64,000 nt of DNA from Nevskiaceae bacterium (GTDB lineage Bacteria > Pseudomonadota > Gammaproteobacteria > Steroidobacterales > Steroidobacteraceae). Numbering within the stretch: the stretch's first letter is position 1; each line of letters starts with the position of its first letter. The stretch is taken from contig JACKOV010000002.1 of NCBI GenBank assembly GCA_024234075.1, forward strand, positions 744,001 to 808,000. Reading direction: 5' to 3'. The notes beneath the pieces were generated by a model. The model was not told the DNA's origin. It did no database searches and saw only the letters and a program-made list of their open reading frames with translations. This document shows, one piece after another, positions 38,808 through 48,753 of the stretch. A program made the position numbers and the translations under genes.

Positions 38808-41339
38808 ATGGCGATTCGACGTATTTCGAGGACAGCCCTGCCTTGCGGGGTCGCGGTGGTGCTGGCCGGTGCAACGGCGCTACCAGCCATGGCCCAGAGC
38901 CGGGGTGCTGTGTCGGCCGAGGCGGATGATCTCGTCGAGATCATCGTCACCGCCCGCAAGCGTTCCGAAGACATTCTCGAGATCCCGGTTTCCGTCAGCG
39001 CGCTGAGCGGCGAGGACATCGAGCAGCGTGGTCTGGTCTCGATTGCCGATATCGCCCGCAATTCGCCGGGGGTTAACTTTACCAACAATAGTTCCGGCCG
39101 TGCTGACCGCTCCAATGCACAGATCATCGTGCGGGGTTTCACGCCGTCCGTCGTGCAGAATTCCGCGGCGTCGATCTTCATCGACGGCGTGCCGGTGGCG
39201 TCCGCGACTGCCGTCGAGAACGTCAACGATCCGGCGCGGGTCGAGATCATCAAGGGACCGCAGAGCGCCATTTTCGGCCGTAGCACCTTTTCGGGAGCTG
39301 TCAACATCGTCACCAAGGATCCGCTCGATACCTTCGGCGGCGCGGTGAGCCTTTCGGCCGGAAATCGCGATCATTTCGACGGCCAGGCGTCGTTTTCTGG
39401 TCCCATTTTCGGCGAGAAGCTGTCATTTCGGGCCACGGTGCGCAAGTTCGAGAAGGGCGGTTCCTGGAAGAATCATGCTCAGCCCGGGCAGATGCTCGGC
39501 GATCAGTCGACGCGCAACGCGACGTTTGCACTGATGTCGAAACCGACCGAGAACTTGACGATCAAGGCTTTCGGCATGATCACCAAGGCCGAGGACGGGC
39601 CGTCGGCCCAGGGTTTCCTGTCCGCCTACGAGCTGCGCGATCGCGACGGCAACGTGGTGGTGCCGAATCGCTCGAACTGCACGTTCAACGGTCTCACCGG
39701 TGGCAGCTTCGCGGACGAGCCGCGCCGTCTCAATCCGTCGATCTGCGGCACCATCCCCGATCTGATTGCGCCGTATTCGCCGGCACAGAACACGACCTAC
39801 TCGGCCCAGCTGCAGGCGTTCCGCGACAATCCGGCGGGCGCCCTGGTCGATCCTCGCGATCGACCGGACGGCTTCGGACTGCGTAGCATGTACAACCACG
39901 GTCACCTGGCCGTGAACTACGATTTCGGCGATTCCGGCTTCAGATTCTCGTCGCTGACCGGTTTCAACAACGAGGTCTACAGCACCCTGGTCGACGTCGA
40001 CAATTACGACGGCTCGAATGTCCCCAACACTCCGCAGGCGGGTGCGGACGACTTCTTCAGCTTCCCGTTCATCGTCGAGCGCAAGAACCACGACATGTCG
40101 CAGGAGCTGCGCCTGAGCTACGATGGCAAGGGCCGGCTGCGTGCGACCGGCGGTGTGAGCTACCTCGATGCACGCACCCAGAGCCTCAATGGTGGCGGCA
40201 ACTTGGTCCGCGTCAGCGGCGGTACCGTGTTGCCGGCGGTTTTCCAGGGCGGGTTTGCAACCAACGAAACCCGCGGCGTATTCGCGAGCGTCAGCTATGA
40301 CGTGACCGATGCGCTGACGATTGACGTCGAGGGCCGCTATCAGAGCGATACACTGCGCGCCTATGCGCCGAACTCGGCCACGGGTGGTGTCACGATACGT
40401 TCGGACGTGTTCGGTCCCGAGGCGGGTTTCTATGCCTACAACGACCGGCTACTCGAAACCAAGTTCAAGAACTTCACGCCGCGTGTGATCGCGAGCTACG
40501 ACTTCCGTCCGGGGCTGATGGCGTATCTGTCGTATTCCAAAGGCGTGAACCCGGCGTTCTTCAACACGAGCTTCCTGACCCAGCCTGCCGACCGCCAGGC
40601 TGCACTGGTAGCTCAGGGATTCCGCGTGCAGACCGATCCGGAAAAGGTCGTCAACTACGAGATCGGCGTGAAGGGCAGCTTCTTCGGCAGTCGCCTGCGC
40701 CTCGCCAGCGCCGTGTACTTCGCCGACTGGACCGACCAGATCAATACCGTCGGTACGCTGGTCCTCAACGCCAACGGCACGACTTCGCTGGTGACGGCCA
40801 GTGTCAACAGCGGCGAGACCGAGATGCGCGGCATCGAGGTCGAGGGCAGCTGGGCAGCGACCGACCGCCTGACGTTCAATTTTGCTGCTGCGGTCAACGA
40901 CAGCGAGACCCAGACGTACCGCTTCCCGCTGGTCAGCCAGCTGACCGGTATCCTCGACTTCGAGGGCAAGCAACTGCCGTTTACTTCGCGCAGTTCGGCG
41001 ACACTCGGCGCACAGTACGATGGCAGCCTGCCGTCGTTCGACGACGCAGACTGGTATCTGCGCGCCGATGTCGCTTACAAGAGCGGTACCTACACGAACG
41101 TCGCCAATGTCGCGAAAACGCCCACTCTGACGCGCGTCAACCTGCGCGCCGGCATCGTGCGGGGTAGCCTCGGGCTCGACGTGTTCGTGCTGAATGCCTT
41201 GAACAGCGACAGCTACCTGACGGCGCTCGACAACAATCTGCTGAACTCGACCTTCGCGTTTTCGGGCGCCTATTCGGCTATCGTCGTTGGCTTGCCGGAT
41301 CTACGGACCTATGGGGCCAAGGTGACTTGGCGTTTCTGA
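38808..41339 (+). CDS. TonB-dependent outer-membrane receptor
   Basis: The 843-residue protein has a signal peptide (MAIRRISRTALPCGVAVVLA, cleavage after AMA), then a TonB box region (VEIIVTARKRSEDILEIPVSV), a plug (ADIARNSPGVNFTN, VEIIKGPQSAIFGRSTFSGAVNIVTK) and a 22-strand barrel ending VTWRF. It imports a bulky substrate with energy from TonB/ExbBD; the substrate is unknown. The ATG at 38808 is chosen for the signal peptide and for GAGG 8 bp upstream. It follows the EthD-type gene by 242 bp and is of the same type as receptors common in Steroidobacter- and Sphingomonas-like bacteria. Confidence 0.93.
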   Translation: MAIRRISRTALPCGVAVVLAGATALPAMAQSRGAVSAEADDLVEIIVTARKRSEDILEIPVSVSALSGEDIEQRGLVSIADIARNSPGVNFTNNSSGRADRSNAQIIVRGFTPSVVQNSAASIFIDGVPVASATAVENVNDPARVEIIKGPQSAIFGRSTFSGAVNIVTKDPLDTFGGAVSLSAGNRDHFDGQASFSGPIFGEKLSFRATVRKFEKGGSWKNHAQPGQMLGDQSTRNATFALMSKPTENLTIKAFGMITKAEDGPSAQGFLSAYELRDRDGNVVVPNRSNCTFNGLTGGSFADEPRRLNPSICGTIPDLIAPYSPAQNTTYSAQLQAFRDNPAGALVDPRDRPDGFGLRSMYNHGHLAVNYDFGDSGFRFSSLTGFNNEVYSTLVDVDNYDGSNVPNTPQAGADDFFSFPFIVERKNHDMSQELRLSYDGKGRLRATGGVSYLDARTQSLNGGGNLVRVSGGTVLPAVFQGGFATNETRGVFASVSYDVTDALTIDVEGRYQSDTLRAYAPNSATGGVTIRSDVFGPEAGFYAYNDRLLETKFKNFTPRVIASYDFRPGLMAYLSYSKGVNPAFFNTSFLTQPADRQAALVAQGFRVQTDPEKVVNYEIGVKGSFFGSRLRLASAVYFADWTDQINTVGTLVLNANGTTSLVTASVNSGETEMRGIEVEGSWAATDRLTFNFAAAVNDSETQTYRFPLVSQLTGILDFEGKQLPFTSRSSATLGAQYDGSLPSFDDADWYLRADVAYKSGTYTNVANVAKTPTLTRVNLRAGIVRGSLGLDVFVLNALNSDSYLTALDNNLLNSTFAFSGAYSAIVVGLPDLRTYGAKVTWRF

Positions 41340-41343
41340 TTCC

Positions 41344-42198
41344 TCAGGGGCTGCCGTTGGCCGGTGTGGCGGCAGCCGGGACGGCTGCGCTGCCCGGCCC
41401 GCGCCAGGGTTGCTGGGCGCGCAGCGCGGCGATCTCGGCCATGTCCTTCGGTGGCGTCAGCCATAGCGGTGCCTCGTTGCGGACGAAAGTCTTCAGCGTT
41501 TCGCTGGGCAGGGCATCGAAGTCCGAGTAACGCCAGCTCACCACGCTCGAAACCGTTCCGCCGGGGCCAGTGCCCACATAGGTGTACTGGTAGCGCTCCT
41601 GTTCGGTGAGGCCCGGATCGGCGCGCAGCAGCAGGTCGTTAACCTCGTAGCGCTGAGCGCGCTGGCCGTCGAGACGGACGCGGTCGATGAACATCGGGTA
41701 GTTGTAGTGCGTGACACGGCCGATGCGGCGCACCGAGAAATTGCGCAGCGTCGGCTGCGCGAACACGCGGGCTGAGTCGTGGCTCTCGACGTCGTAGACG
41801 ATTTCGTCGCCTTCGAGCCGGTAGCTGCGGACCTGGAAGGGATAGGCGGTCGGCGGGATGGGTCTGCCGTCGCGGCCCAGCTGGCGCTGGCCGGTCTTCG
41901 GGTCGAGCAGGATGAAGATCTTTCTCGACAGTTGGATCCAGGTGTCGGCGCGCGACGGGTCGGGATAGCCCAGCGAGGTGTCGAGCCCCTCGACGCGCGC
42001 GATTACCGTGCCGGTCGAGTCCAGCACATTGCCGCTACCGAACCAGTAGACCGGTTTGCCGTTGCCGCCGGTGCGCATGTCCACCCAGTCCTGGAAGCTG
42101 GCGCGATCGAAACCGCCGGCTGTGGCCGGGAACGGAACGGCGAGTACCAGGGCAGTGGTCAGAGCGCTGAGCAGAAAAGTGGTGCAGCGATGAGTCAT
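41344..42198 (-). CDS. DUF1838 family protein, exported
   Basis: The 284-residue protein starts at ATG 42198 with a signal peptide (MTHRCTTFLLSALTTALVLA). The DUF1838 pattern is visible: GKPVYWFGSGNVLD, ARVEGLDTSLGYPDP, YPFQVRSYRLEGDEIVYDVESHD and YRYSDF-like WRYSDFDALPSETLKTF. The family has no known function and often sits beside TonB receptors in catabolic clusters. The frame extends 42 codons upstream, but that part is antisense-like. It lies between two receptor genes transcribed the other way, converging with the first by 4 bp. Confidence 0.82.
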   Translation of the reverse strand: MTHRCTTFLLSALTTALVLAVPFPATAGGFDRASFQDWVDMRTGGNGKPVYWFGSGNVLDSTGTVIARVEGLDTSLGYPDPSRADTWIQLSRKIFILLDPKTGQRQLGRDGRPIPPTAYPFQVRSYRLEGDEIVYDVESHDSARVFAQPTLRNFSVRRIGRVTHYNYPMFIDRVRLDGQRAQRYEVNDLLLRADPGLTEQERYQYTYVGTGPGGTVSSVVSWRYSDFDALPSETLKTFVRNEAPLWLTPPKDMAEIAALRAQQPWRGPGSAAVPAAATPANGSP

Positions 42199-42427
42199 TG
42201 GCTGGAATCTCTCGATGGAGGCGCGATCCGCGATTCTGGCGGCAGTGACGCGTGCTCCGCCATCCCGGCGACGACGACTCGGCGCGCGCCCTACCGCATC
42301 GCGGACGATTAAGGGTGAATCCATGCCGTATTCGCATGGATAGATGCTCGAATGCCATCATCTTGCATCATTCCATCAGGCCGGTAGGCTCCGTTGTCGT
42401 CCAGCATCCTACCCAGGGGAGAAAGCG

Positions 42428-45277
42428 ATGCGCCCGACCTGCCGCCGACCAAACCGGATGACTTCCTTTGTGTTGGCGCTGTCGGCGACGCTGCCGACGG
42501 CCGCACTCGCGCAGCAGGATGCTGCCGAACCGGCCGCTGAAGATCTGGCCGAGGTCGTCGTCACCGGATCGCGTATCCAGCGCCGTGACGCCAGTGCCGT
42601 CGGTCCGCTGACCACGCTGACCGCTGAAGATATTGCGCTGGCTGCACCGACCTCGGCCGGTGATCTGCTGCAGGCCTTGCCGAGCGTCGGCGTCAGCCTC
42701 AATTCCAACGGTACGCAGGGCACTTCGTTCGGGGTCTCGTCGATCAACTTGCGCTATCTCGGCTCGGCCGAGGGCTCGGGCAATCGCACCTTGGTGCTGG
42801 TCGACGGGCATCGCTGGATCAACGCGGTCGGCGGCCGTGGCTTCCGCGACTTCGTCGACCTGAACACCATTCCGCTCGGTATCATCGAGCGCATCGAGGT
42901 GCTCAAGGACGGCGCTTCGGCGATCTATGGCGCGGATGCGATCGCCGGTGTGGTCAACATCCAGACCCGCAAATCGTTCGACGGCTTCGACGCCAGCCTG
43001 CGCTATGGCATCACCGACCGCGGCGACAACCAGAACGTCAGCGGCTTCGTGAACTGGGGCCGCCAGGGCGAGCGCGCCTCGACACTGTTGTCGCTGAGCT
43101 ACAGCGACACCGAGCCGGTGCGCACCGACGATCGTGCGCTGACCACGCGAGCCCGTGCGCCGCTGACGGCGGCACCGACTTCCCCGCGCGGCCTCTATGT
43201 GCTGCCGGGCCTGGCGAACAACGCTTATTTCGGCACGCCGGCAGGTTTTGCCGCGAACGCCGCCAACGCGATCACGCGCCTGCCGGACGTGACCACCATC
43301 GGCAGCGGCGCTCTGGCTGACGACAGCTTCCGACTCGCCCGTCTGCCCGGCGACGATTACAACACCCAGGCGCAGGGCATCTATGCGCTCGGTCCGAGCG
43401 AGCGCATCGGTGCGTTCGCGCGCTTCGGCTATGCGTTCCACGACCGGCTCGAAATGCGCGCCGAGCTGCTCTACAACCGCCGCGAATCGAGCCAGCTGTT
43501 CTCACCGGTGCTGCTCGATCTGCGCGGTTCGAACGGTTTCTCGATTTCGAACGACCAGGCCTTCAATCCCTTCGGTACTGCCAACGGCGTGCCGGCCGCG
43601 AACGCACTCGCCTTCGGCGGCAATACTTTCCGCATGCAGCGCGTGGCGACCGATGTCGGCAACCGGGACAACCAGCAGAAGATCGATACCGTGCGTGCGG
43701 CGATTGGCTTCGACGGCCGGGTCGAGTTCGGTGGCGAGTGGCATTGGGACGCCTTCCTCTCCTGGTCGCGCAACGAGGCCGAGTTCCGCGCGGTCAACCA
43801 AGTCAACCTCGAGGCGATCTTCCTCGCGCTGCGGTCCCCGGCATCCTGCGCGGCGACGCCCGGCTGCGTGCCGCTGAACATGTTCGGCAGCATGACGCCA
43901 CAGATGGCCGATTGGATCCGCTACAACGGCTACGACGAACAGGAAGCGAACCAGACCGACTTCGCGCTGAACGTCTCGCGCGAGCTGTTCGCGATGCCCG
44001 CCGGGCCGGTGGGTTTTGCGGCGGGCTATGAATATCGGCGCGAAAAGGCCGTGGACCGACCCGACGCCTTCGCGGCCACGCTTTCGAGCGTGCTGCCAAC
44101 GATCGCCAGCGGTGCGCGGCAGGCGCCGACCACCGCCCAGTCGCGCGAACCGACCACGGGTTCCTACGATCTCAACGAGCTCTATGCCGAGGTCAGCGTG
44201 CCGTTGCTGGCCGACCGGCCGTTCGCCCGCAACCTTGATCTCGACGCGGCCGTGCGCTACTCGGACTACTCGACGGTCGGCGGCGAGACCACGGCGAAGT
44301 TCGGCCTCGCCTGGCGGCCAGTCGGACCGGCGCTGGTACGCGGCACCTATTCGCAGGGCTTTCGGGCCCCGTCGATCCTCGAGCTCTACCAGGGCACGCG
44401 CAACACCAACTTCCAGGCTGTCGATCCCTGCAACGGCGGCGGTGCTGGTCGCCCGGGCTGCGCCGGCGTGCCGACCGCCTACAACCAGAACCAGTTCGGC
44501 GGTGGCACGATCAACGGCGTGGTTGCCGGCAACCCGAATCTCGAACCCGAAACGGCCGATACCTATTCGCTCGGTTTCGCGCTGACGCCCGAATCGGCGC
44601 CCGGCGCCTCGTTCACCTTCGACTGGTTCCGGATCGAGGTCGAGGATGCGATCGCCGCGCAGACGCCGCAGCAGATCCTGCAGGCCTGCGCCAACCGCCA
44701 GGTGTTCTGCGACCTGGTGAACCGGGCCGCGAGCGGCGAAGTGCTGGCGCTGCGCCAGGCGGTGGTCAACCTGGCGAGCATCCGCGTCAGCGGCTTCGAT
44801 ACCAGCGCGCGCTGGGTGTTCGACACCGCCGCCGGCCGGTTCGAGCCCTCGATCGACGCCAGTTATCTCGACACCTTCCGGACCAGCACCGTGCAGCCCG
44901 ACGGTTCGCTGCTGATCGACGAGCGTGCCGGCAAGTCGGACCAGCCGCGCTCGACCTTCCCGCGCTGGAAGGCGCAGGCGGGCCTGCGCTATGGCCGCGG
45001 GGCATTGGATGCCAACTGGAAAGCGCGCTATATCGGTTCGAGTTACGACCTGCCGAACAATGCGGTCAACGGCGGCGAGATCGATGCGGTGATCTATCAC
45101 GACCTGCAGGTGGCGATGTCGTTCGCCGACGGCAAATACCGCGTCGCTCTCGGCATCGACAACGTGTTCGACAAACAGCCGCCGGCTTCCGCGGCCAACA
45201 ATCCGATCAATTTCGACATCTACACCTACGACATCCGTGGCCGCTACCTGTATGCCACTTTCGGGGCGAAGTTCTGA
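42428..45277 (+). CDS. TonB-dependent outer-membrane receptor
   Basis: The 949-residue protein has a signal peptide (ending ALAQQDAAEP), a TonB box (AEVVVTGSRIQRRDA), a plug domain (GDLLQALPSVGVSLNSNG, TLVLVDGHRWINAVGG, IERIEVLKDGASAIYGADAI) and a barrel ending LYATFGAKF. The plug sequence IERIEVLKDGASAIYGADAIAG is the type found in large SusC-unrelated proteobacterial receptors. GGGGAG precedes the ATG. It is the first gene of a unit continuing into the AbgT transporter (18-bp gap), so it probably imports a substrate used by that system. Confidence 0.93.
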   Translation: MRPTCRRPNRMTSFVLALSATLPTAALAQQDAAEPAAEDLAEVVVTGSRIQRRDASAVGPLTTLTAEDIALAAPTSAGDLLQALPSVGVSLNSNGTQGTSFGVSSINLRYLGSAEGSGNRTLVLVDGHRWINAVGGRGFRDFVDLNTIPLGIIERIEVLKDGASAIYGADAIAGVVNIQTRKSFDGFDASLRYGITDRGDNQNVSGFVNWGRQGERASTLLSLSYSDTEPVRTDDRALTTRARAPLTAAPTSPRGLYVLPGLANNAYFGTPAGFAANAANAITRLPDVTTIGSGALADDSFRLARLPGDDYNTQAQGIYALGPSERIGAFARFGYAFHDRLEMRAELLYNRRESSQLFSPVLLDLRGSNGFSISNDQAFNPFGTANGVPAANALAFGGNTFRMQRVATDVGNRDNQQKIDTVRAAIGFDGRVEFGGEWHWDAFLSWSRNEAEFRAVNQVNLEAIFLALRSPASCAATPGCVPLNMFGSMTPQMADWIRYNGYDEQEANQTDFALNVSRELFAMPAGPVGFAAGYEYRREKAVDRPDAFAATLSSVLPTIASGARQAPTTAQSREPTTGSYDLNELYAEVSVPLLADRPFARNLDLDAAVRYSDYSTVGGETTAKFGLAWRPVGPALVRGTYSQGFRAPSILELYQGTRNTNFQAVDPCNGGGAGRPGCAGVPTAYNQNQFGGGTINGVVAGNPNLEPETADTYSLGFALTPESAPGASFTFDWFRIEVEDAIAAQTPQQILQACANRQVFCDLVNRAASGEVLALRQAVVNLASIRVSGFDTSARWVFDTAAGRFEPSIDASYLDTFRTSTVQPDGSLLIDERAGKSDQPRSTFPRWKAQAGLRYGRGALDANWKARYIGSSYDLPNNAVNGGEIDAVIYHDLQVAMSFADGKYRVALGIDNVFDKQPPASAANNPINFDIYTYDIRGRYLYATFGAKF

Positions 45278-45295
45278 CATGGGGCAGCGGGGCGG

Positions 45296-46861
45296 ATGAC
45301 GGCGGCACCGGCCGGCGGCGGCACGGCCCCCGCACGCCGCAGCGCGCTCGATCGCATCGAGCGTCTCGGCAATGCGCTGCCCGATCCGGTGGTGATCTTC
45401 CTCTGGCTGATCGCCGCCCTGGTACTGGTATCGGTGCTGGCGGCGGCAGCCGGCGCCAGTGCCGTCCATCCGTTGACCGGTGAGACGATCGTCGCGCGCA
45501 GTCTGCTGGCCGAGGACGCGGTGCGGCGGTTGCTGGTCGAGATGCCCGCGACTTTCGTCGCTTTTCCGCCGCTGGGTCTGATCGTGGTGGTGATGCTCGG
45601 TGCGGCCGTCGCCGAGCGCTCGGGATTGTTCGCGACACTGATCGGCCGCGCGGTGCGCAGCGCGCCGCGGGCGCTGCTGGTGCCGGCCACCTTCCTGGTG
45701 GCGCTGGCTTCGCACCATGCCGCCGATGCGGCCTACGTGGTGCTGATCCCGCTCGCGGCGATCGTCTGGCACGAAGCCGGCCGTCCGCCACTGGCCGGCA
45801 TCGCGGTGGCGTATGCGGGGATTTCGGGCGCGTTCGCGGCCAACCTGCTGCCGGGCCAGTTCGATGCGCTGATGCTCGGCATCACCCAGGGTGCGGCACG
45901 GCTGCTGGCGCCCGATGCCGCCCTCAATCCGCTGGGCAACTGGTGGTTCACGGCGACGCTCGGCCTGCTGCTGTTGCTGGTGGCTTGGCCGGTTGCGCAG
46001 CGCGTGGTCGAGCCGCGCCTGCGGCTAGTGCGGCCCGATGGTGATGCGCTCGGCGCCGTGGCGGCGGCGCCGGTGCCGGAAGTGATCCAGCGTCGCGGGC
46101 TGCGGTGGGCCGGCCTGGCCGCGCTCGCGGTGATCCTGCTGTTCGTGGCGCTGCTGGCCTGGCCCGGCTACTCGCCGCTGCTGGATGACGCCGCGACCGG
46201 ACCGGCGCGCAACGCGCCGTTCTATCGGGCCCTGATCGCCGGCTTCCTGTTGCTGTTCCTGCTCAGCGGCTGGGCCTACGGCCAGGCCACCGGCAGCATC
46301 CGCTCGCATCGCGACGTGGTGCGGATGATGGTCGAGGGCCTGCGCGACATCGCACCGTTCCTGGTGATCGCGTTCTTCGCGGCGCATTTCATCGCGATGT
46401 TTGCCTGGTCGAATCTCGGCCCGATCCTCGCGATCGGCGGTGCCGACTGGCTGCGCTCGCTGGAACTGCCGCGGGCCGGACTGCTGGTGATGCTGCTGCT
46501 GATCGCGTCGTTGTTCGATCTGCTGATCGGCTCGGCTTCGGCGAAATGGAGTGCGATGGCACCGGTCGTGGTACCGATGCTGATGCTGCTCGGGGTCTCG
46601 CCGGAATTGACCACGGTCGCTTTCCGGGTCGGCGACTCGTATCTGAACATCGTGACGCCGGTGGCCTCTAACTTCGTGCTGGTGCTGGTCATGTGCCAGC
46701 GCTGGGTGCGCGATTTCGGCGTCGGCTCGTTGATCGCGATGATGCTGCCATTCAGCCTGTCGTTCGGCCTGGCCGGTCTGCTGCTGGTCGCGGTCTGGAG
46801 CGGGCTCGGCCTGCCGGTCGGTCCGGGTGCGCCCGCTACCTACGTGCTGAGCGGACCGTGA
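45296..46861 (+). CDS. AbgT family transporter
   Basis: The 521-residue membrane protein matches the AbgT family: LDRIERLGNALPDPVVIFLWLIAAL at the start, LVALASHHAADAAYVVLIPLAA (~140-162), GISGAFAANLLPGQFDALMLG, FAAHFIAMFAWSNLGPILA, and SASAKWSAMAPVVVPMLMLLG with GDSYLNIVTPVASNF near the C-terminus. Members import p-aminobenzoyl-glutamate or export antifolates at the inner membrane. Its stop overlaps the GTG start of the hydrolase gene. Together with the receptor and the hydrolase it forms an uptake/cleavage set. Confidence 0.9.
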   Translation: MTAAPAGGGTAPARRSALDRIERLGNALPDPVVIFLWLIAALVLVSVLAAAAGASAVHPLTGETIVARSLLAEDAVRRLLVEMPATFVAFPPLGLIVVVMLGAAVAERSGLFATLIGRAVRSAPRALLVPATFLVALASHHAADAAYVVLIPLAAIVWHEAGRPPLAGIAVAYAGISGAFAANLLPGQFDALMLGITQGAARLLAPDAALNPLGNWWFTATLGLLLLLVAWPVAQRVVEPRLRLVRPDGDALGAVAAAPVPEVIQRRGLRWAGLAALAVILLFVALLAWPGYSPLLDDAATGPARNAPFYRALIAGFLLLFLLSGWAYGQATGSIRSHRDVVRMMVEGLRDIAPFLVIAFFAAHFIAMFAWSNLGPILAIGGADWLRSLELPRAGLLVMLLLIASLFDLLIGSASAKWSAMAPVVVPMLMLLGVSPELTTVAFRVGDSYLNIVTPVASNFVLVLVMCQRWVRDFGVGSLIAMMLPFSLSFGLAGLLLVAVWSGLGLPVGPGAPATYVLSGP

Positions 46862-48753
46862 GCAGCGGCGAGCGCATGCCCGAGGCTGAGGTTACGGCCG
46901 ACGCGGGGTACCGCGCCGACGGCGTACGGCGGCTGGTGGTGCGCGTGCCGATGCGCGATGGTGTGCATCTCGCGACCGATGTCTATCTGCCAGCCGGCGA
47001 CGACAGCCCCCGGGTGGCTTTGCTGGAGCGCACGCCCTATGGCCGGCGGGGCACCAATCATGGCGATCGCAGCCGTGCCGATGCTGTACCGCAGTCCAAG
47101 CCCGAGATCGCGGCCCAGTTCGTGCGCGCGGGCTTCGCCTATGTGCTGCAGGACTGCCGAGGCCGGTTCGATTCCGACGGTGAATTCACCAAGTATCTGC
47201 ACGAGCAGGCTGATGGCGTCGATACGCTTGCCTGGATCCGTGCCCAGCCGTGGAACGACGGTCGCGTCGCGACCCTCGGCCTTTCCTATGGCGCGCACGT
47301 ACAGATGGCGTTGGCCGCGGCCGCGCCGCCGGGGCTCGCGGCGATGTTCGTCGATTCCGGCGGCTTCTCCAGCGCCTTCCACAGTGGCATCCGCCAGGGC
47401 GGAGCCTACGAACTCAAGCAGCTCACCTGGGCGTTGAAGCACGCGCGGCTCGCGCCCGAGACCGCGGCCGATCCGGCACGCGCCGCGGCGCTGGCCGCGG
47501 TCGACATCGCCGCGGGCGTGCGCGTGAATCCCTGGCAGCGCGGCAGTTCACCGCTGGCTGCGGCCCCTGAGTACGAAGCTTACGTGGCCGAGCAATGGGC
47601 CAACGAGAGCTTCGGGCCATTCTGGCAGCGGCCCGAGCTGTACGCGCGCGGTTGGTATGCGCAGTTCCCCGACGTGCCGATGGTGCATCTGTCGAGCTGG
47701 TACGACCCGTATGCGCGCACCGCGATCGAGAACTACACCGGGCTCGTGCCCGGCCGCCGCGGGCCGGTGCGGCTGGTGATGGGGCCCTGGACGCATGGTC
47801 AGCGCTCGGTCACGCATGCCGGTGCGGTCGATTTCGGGCCGGCTGCGACGCTCGATGGCGAGCTTGCCCCCGACTACGTGACGCTGCGTCGCGATTGGTT
47901 CGACCGCCAGGTCCGCAGTCGCGATGCACCGGACTGGCTGGCTGCACCGGTCACCGTGTTCGTGATGGGCGGTGGCTCTGGTCGCCGCAACGCCGAGGGC
48001 CGGCTGCAGCATGGCGGGCGCTGGATTCGCAGCCAGAGCTGGCCGCCGGCCGAGGCCGCCGGCCGGACCTGGTATCTGCACCCCGACGGACAACTGTCGG
48101 AGGCCGCACCGCAACAAGCCGCGGAGCGTGCCTGGCGCTTCGATCCGCGCGATCCGGTGCCGACCATCGGTGGCGCGATTGCCTCGGGCGCGCCGCTGAT
48201 GATGGCTGGTGCGTTCGATCAGCGCGAGACCGCCGGATTGTTCGGCGCACGCCATCCGGGACGTGCGTTGGCCGCGCGTGCCGACGTGCTGGTGTTCGAA
48301 ACGGCACCGCTGGCGGCCGACGTCGAGGTCATCGGGCCGGTGGTCGCGCGGCTCTGGGTTTCGACCTCGGCGCGCGATACCGATTTCACGATCAAGCTGA
48401 TCGACCTGCACCCGCCGAGCGCCGACTGGCCGGAGGGTTTCGCGATGAACCTCACCGATGGCATCCTGCGCTTGCGGTTCCGCGACGGCTTCGAGACGCC
48501 GCGCCCGGCCGAGCCGGGCCGGGTCTATGCGATCGAGATCGAAGCCTTCCCGACCGCGAATCGTTTTCTGGCAGGCCACCGGATCCGTCTCGACGTGTCG
48601 AGCAGCAATTTTCCGCATTTCGACGTCAACCCGAACACTGGCGTGCCCGCCGGCGTCGCCAGCGAGCCGGTGGTGGCGACCAACCGGCTGCATTTCGCGC
48701 CGGGGAGGGCCTGCGAGCTGCGCTTGTCGGTGATGCCAGCCGGTTCGCCATGA
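46858..48753 (+). CDS. CocE/NonD family serine hydrolase (S15-like)
   Basis: The protein has 631 residues from the GTG at 46858, which overlaps the AbgT stop; an ATG at 46876 is the alternative. It has the CocE/S15 alpha-beta hydrolase core: VPMRDGVHLATDVYLPAG, VLQDCRGRFDSDGEF, the nucleophile motif LGLSYGAHVQMAL (Ser ~142), an Asp candidate in SSWYDPYAR, and the His in MGPWTHG. A C-terminal jelly-roll (X-Pro dipeptidase C) follows. Members cleave acyl esters, acylated amino acids or X-Pro peptides. There is no signal peptide, so it acts in the cytoplasm, after AbgT uptake. Confidence 0.88.
   Translation: MSSGERMPEAEVTADAGYRADGVRRLVVRVPMRDGVHLATDVYLPAGDDSPRVALLERTPYGRRGTNHGDRSRADAVPQSKPEIAAQFVRAGFAYVLQDCRGRFDSDGEFTKYLHEQADGVDTLAWIRAQPWNDGRVATLGLSYGAHVQMALAAAAPPGLAAMFVDSGGFSSAFHSGIRQGGAYELKQLTWALKHARLAPETAADPARAAALAAVDIAAGVRVNPWQRGSSPLAAAPEYEAYVAEQWANESFGPFWQRPELYARGWYAQFPDVPMVHLSSWYDPYARTAIENYTGLVPGRRGPVRLVMGPWTHGQRSVTHAGAVDFGPAATLDGELAPDYVTLRRDWFDRQVRSRDAPDWLAAPVTVFVMGGGSGRRNAEGRLQHGGRWIRSQSWPPAEAAGRTWYLHPDGQLSEAAPQQAAERAWRFDPRDPVPTIGGAIASGAPLMMAGAFDQRETAGLFGARHPGRALAARADVLVFETAPLAADVEVIGPVVARLWVSTSARDTDFTIKLIDLHPPSADWPEGFAMNLTDGILRLRFRDGFETPRPAEPGRVYAIEIEAFPTANRFLAGHRIRLDVSSSNFPHFDVNPNTGVPAGVASEPVVATNRLHFAPGRACELRLSVMPAGSP

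Noticed and set aside
43502..45772. Long minus-strand open frame (756 codons)
   Set aside because: It is antisense to the second TonB receptor and the AbgT gene start; composition is Arg/Gly/Asp-rich without family similarity.
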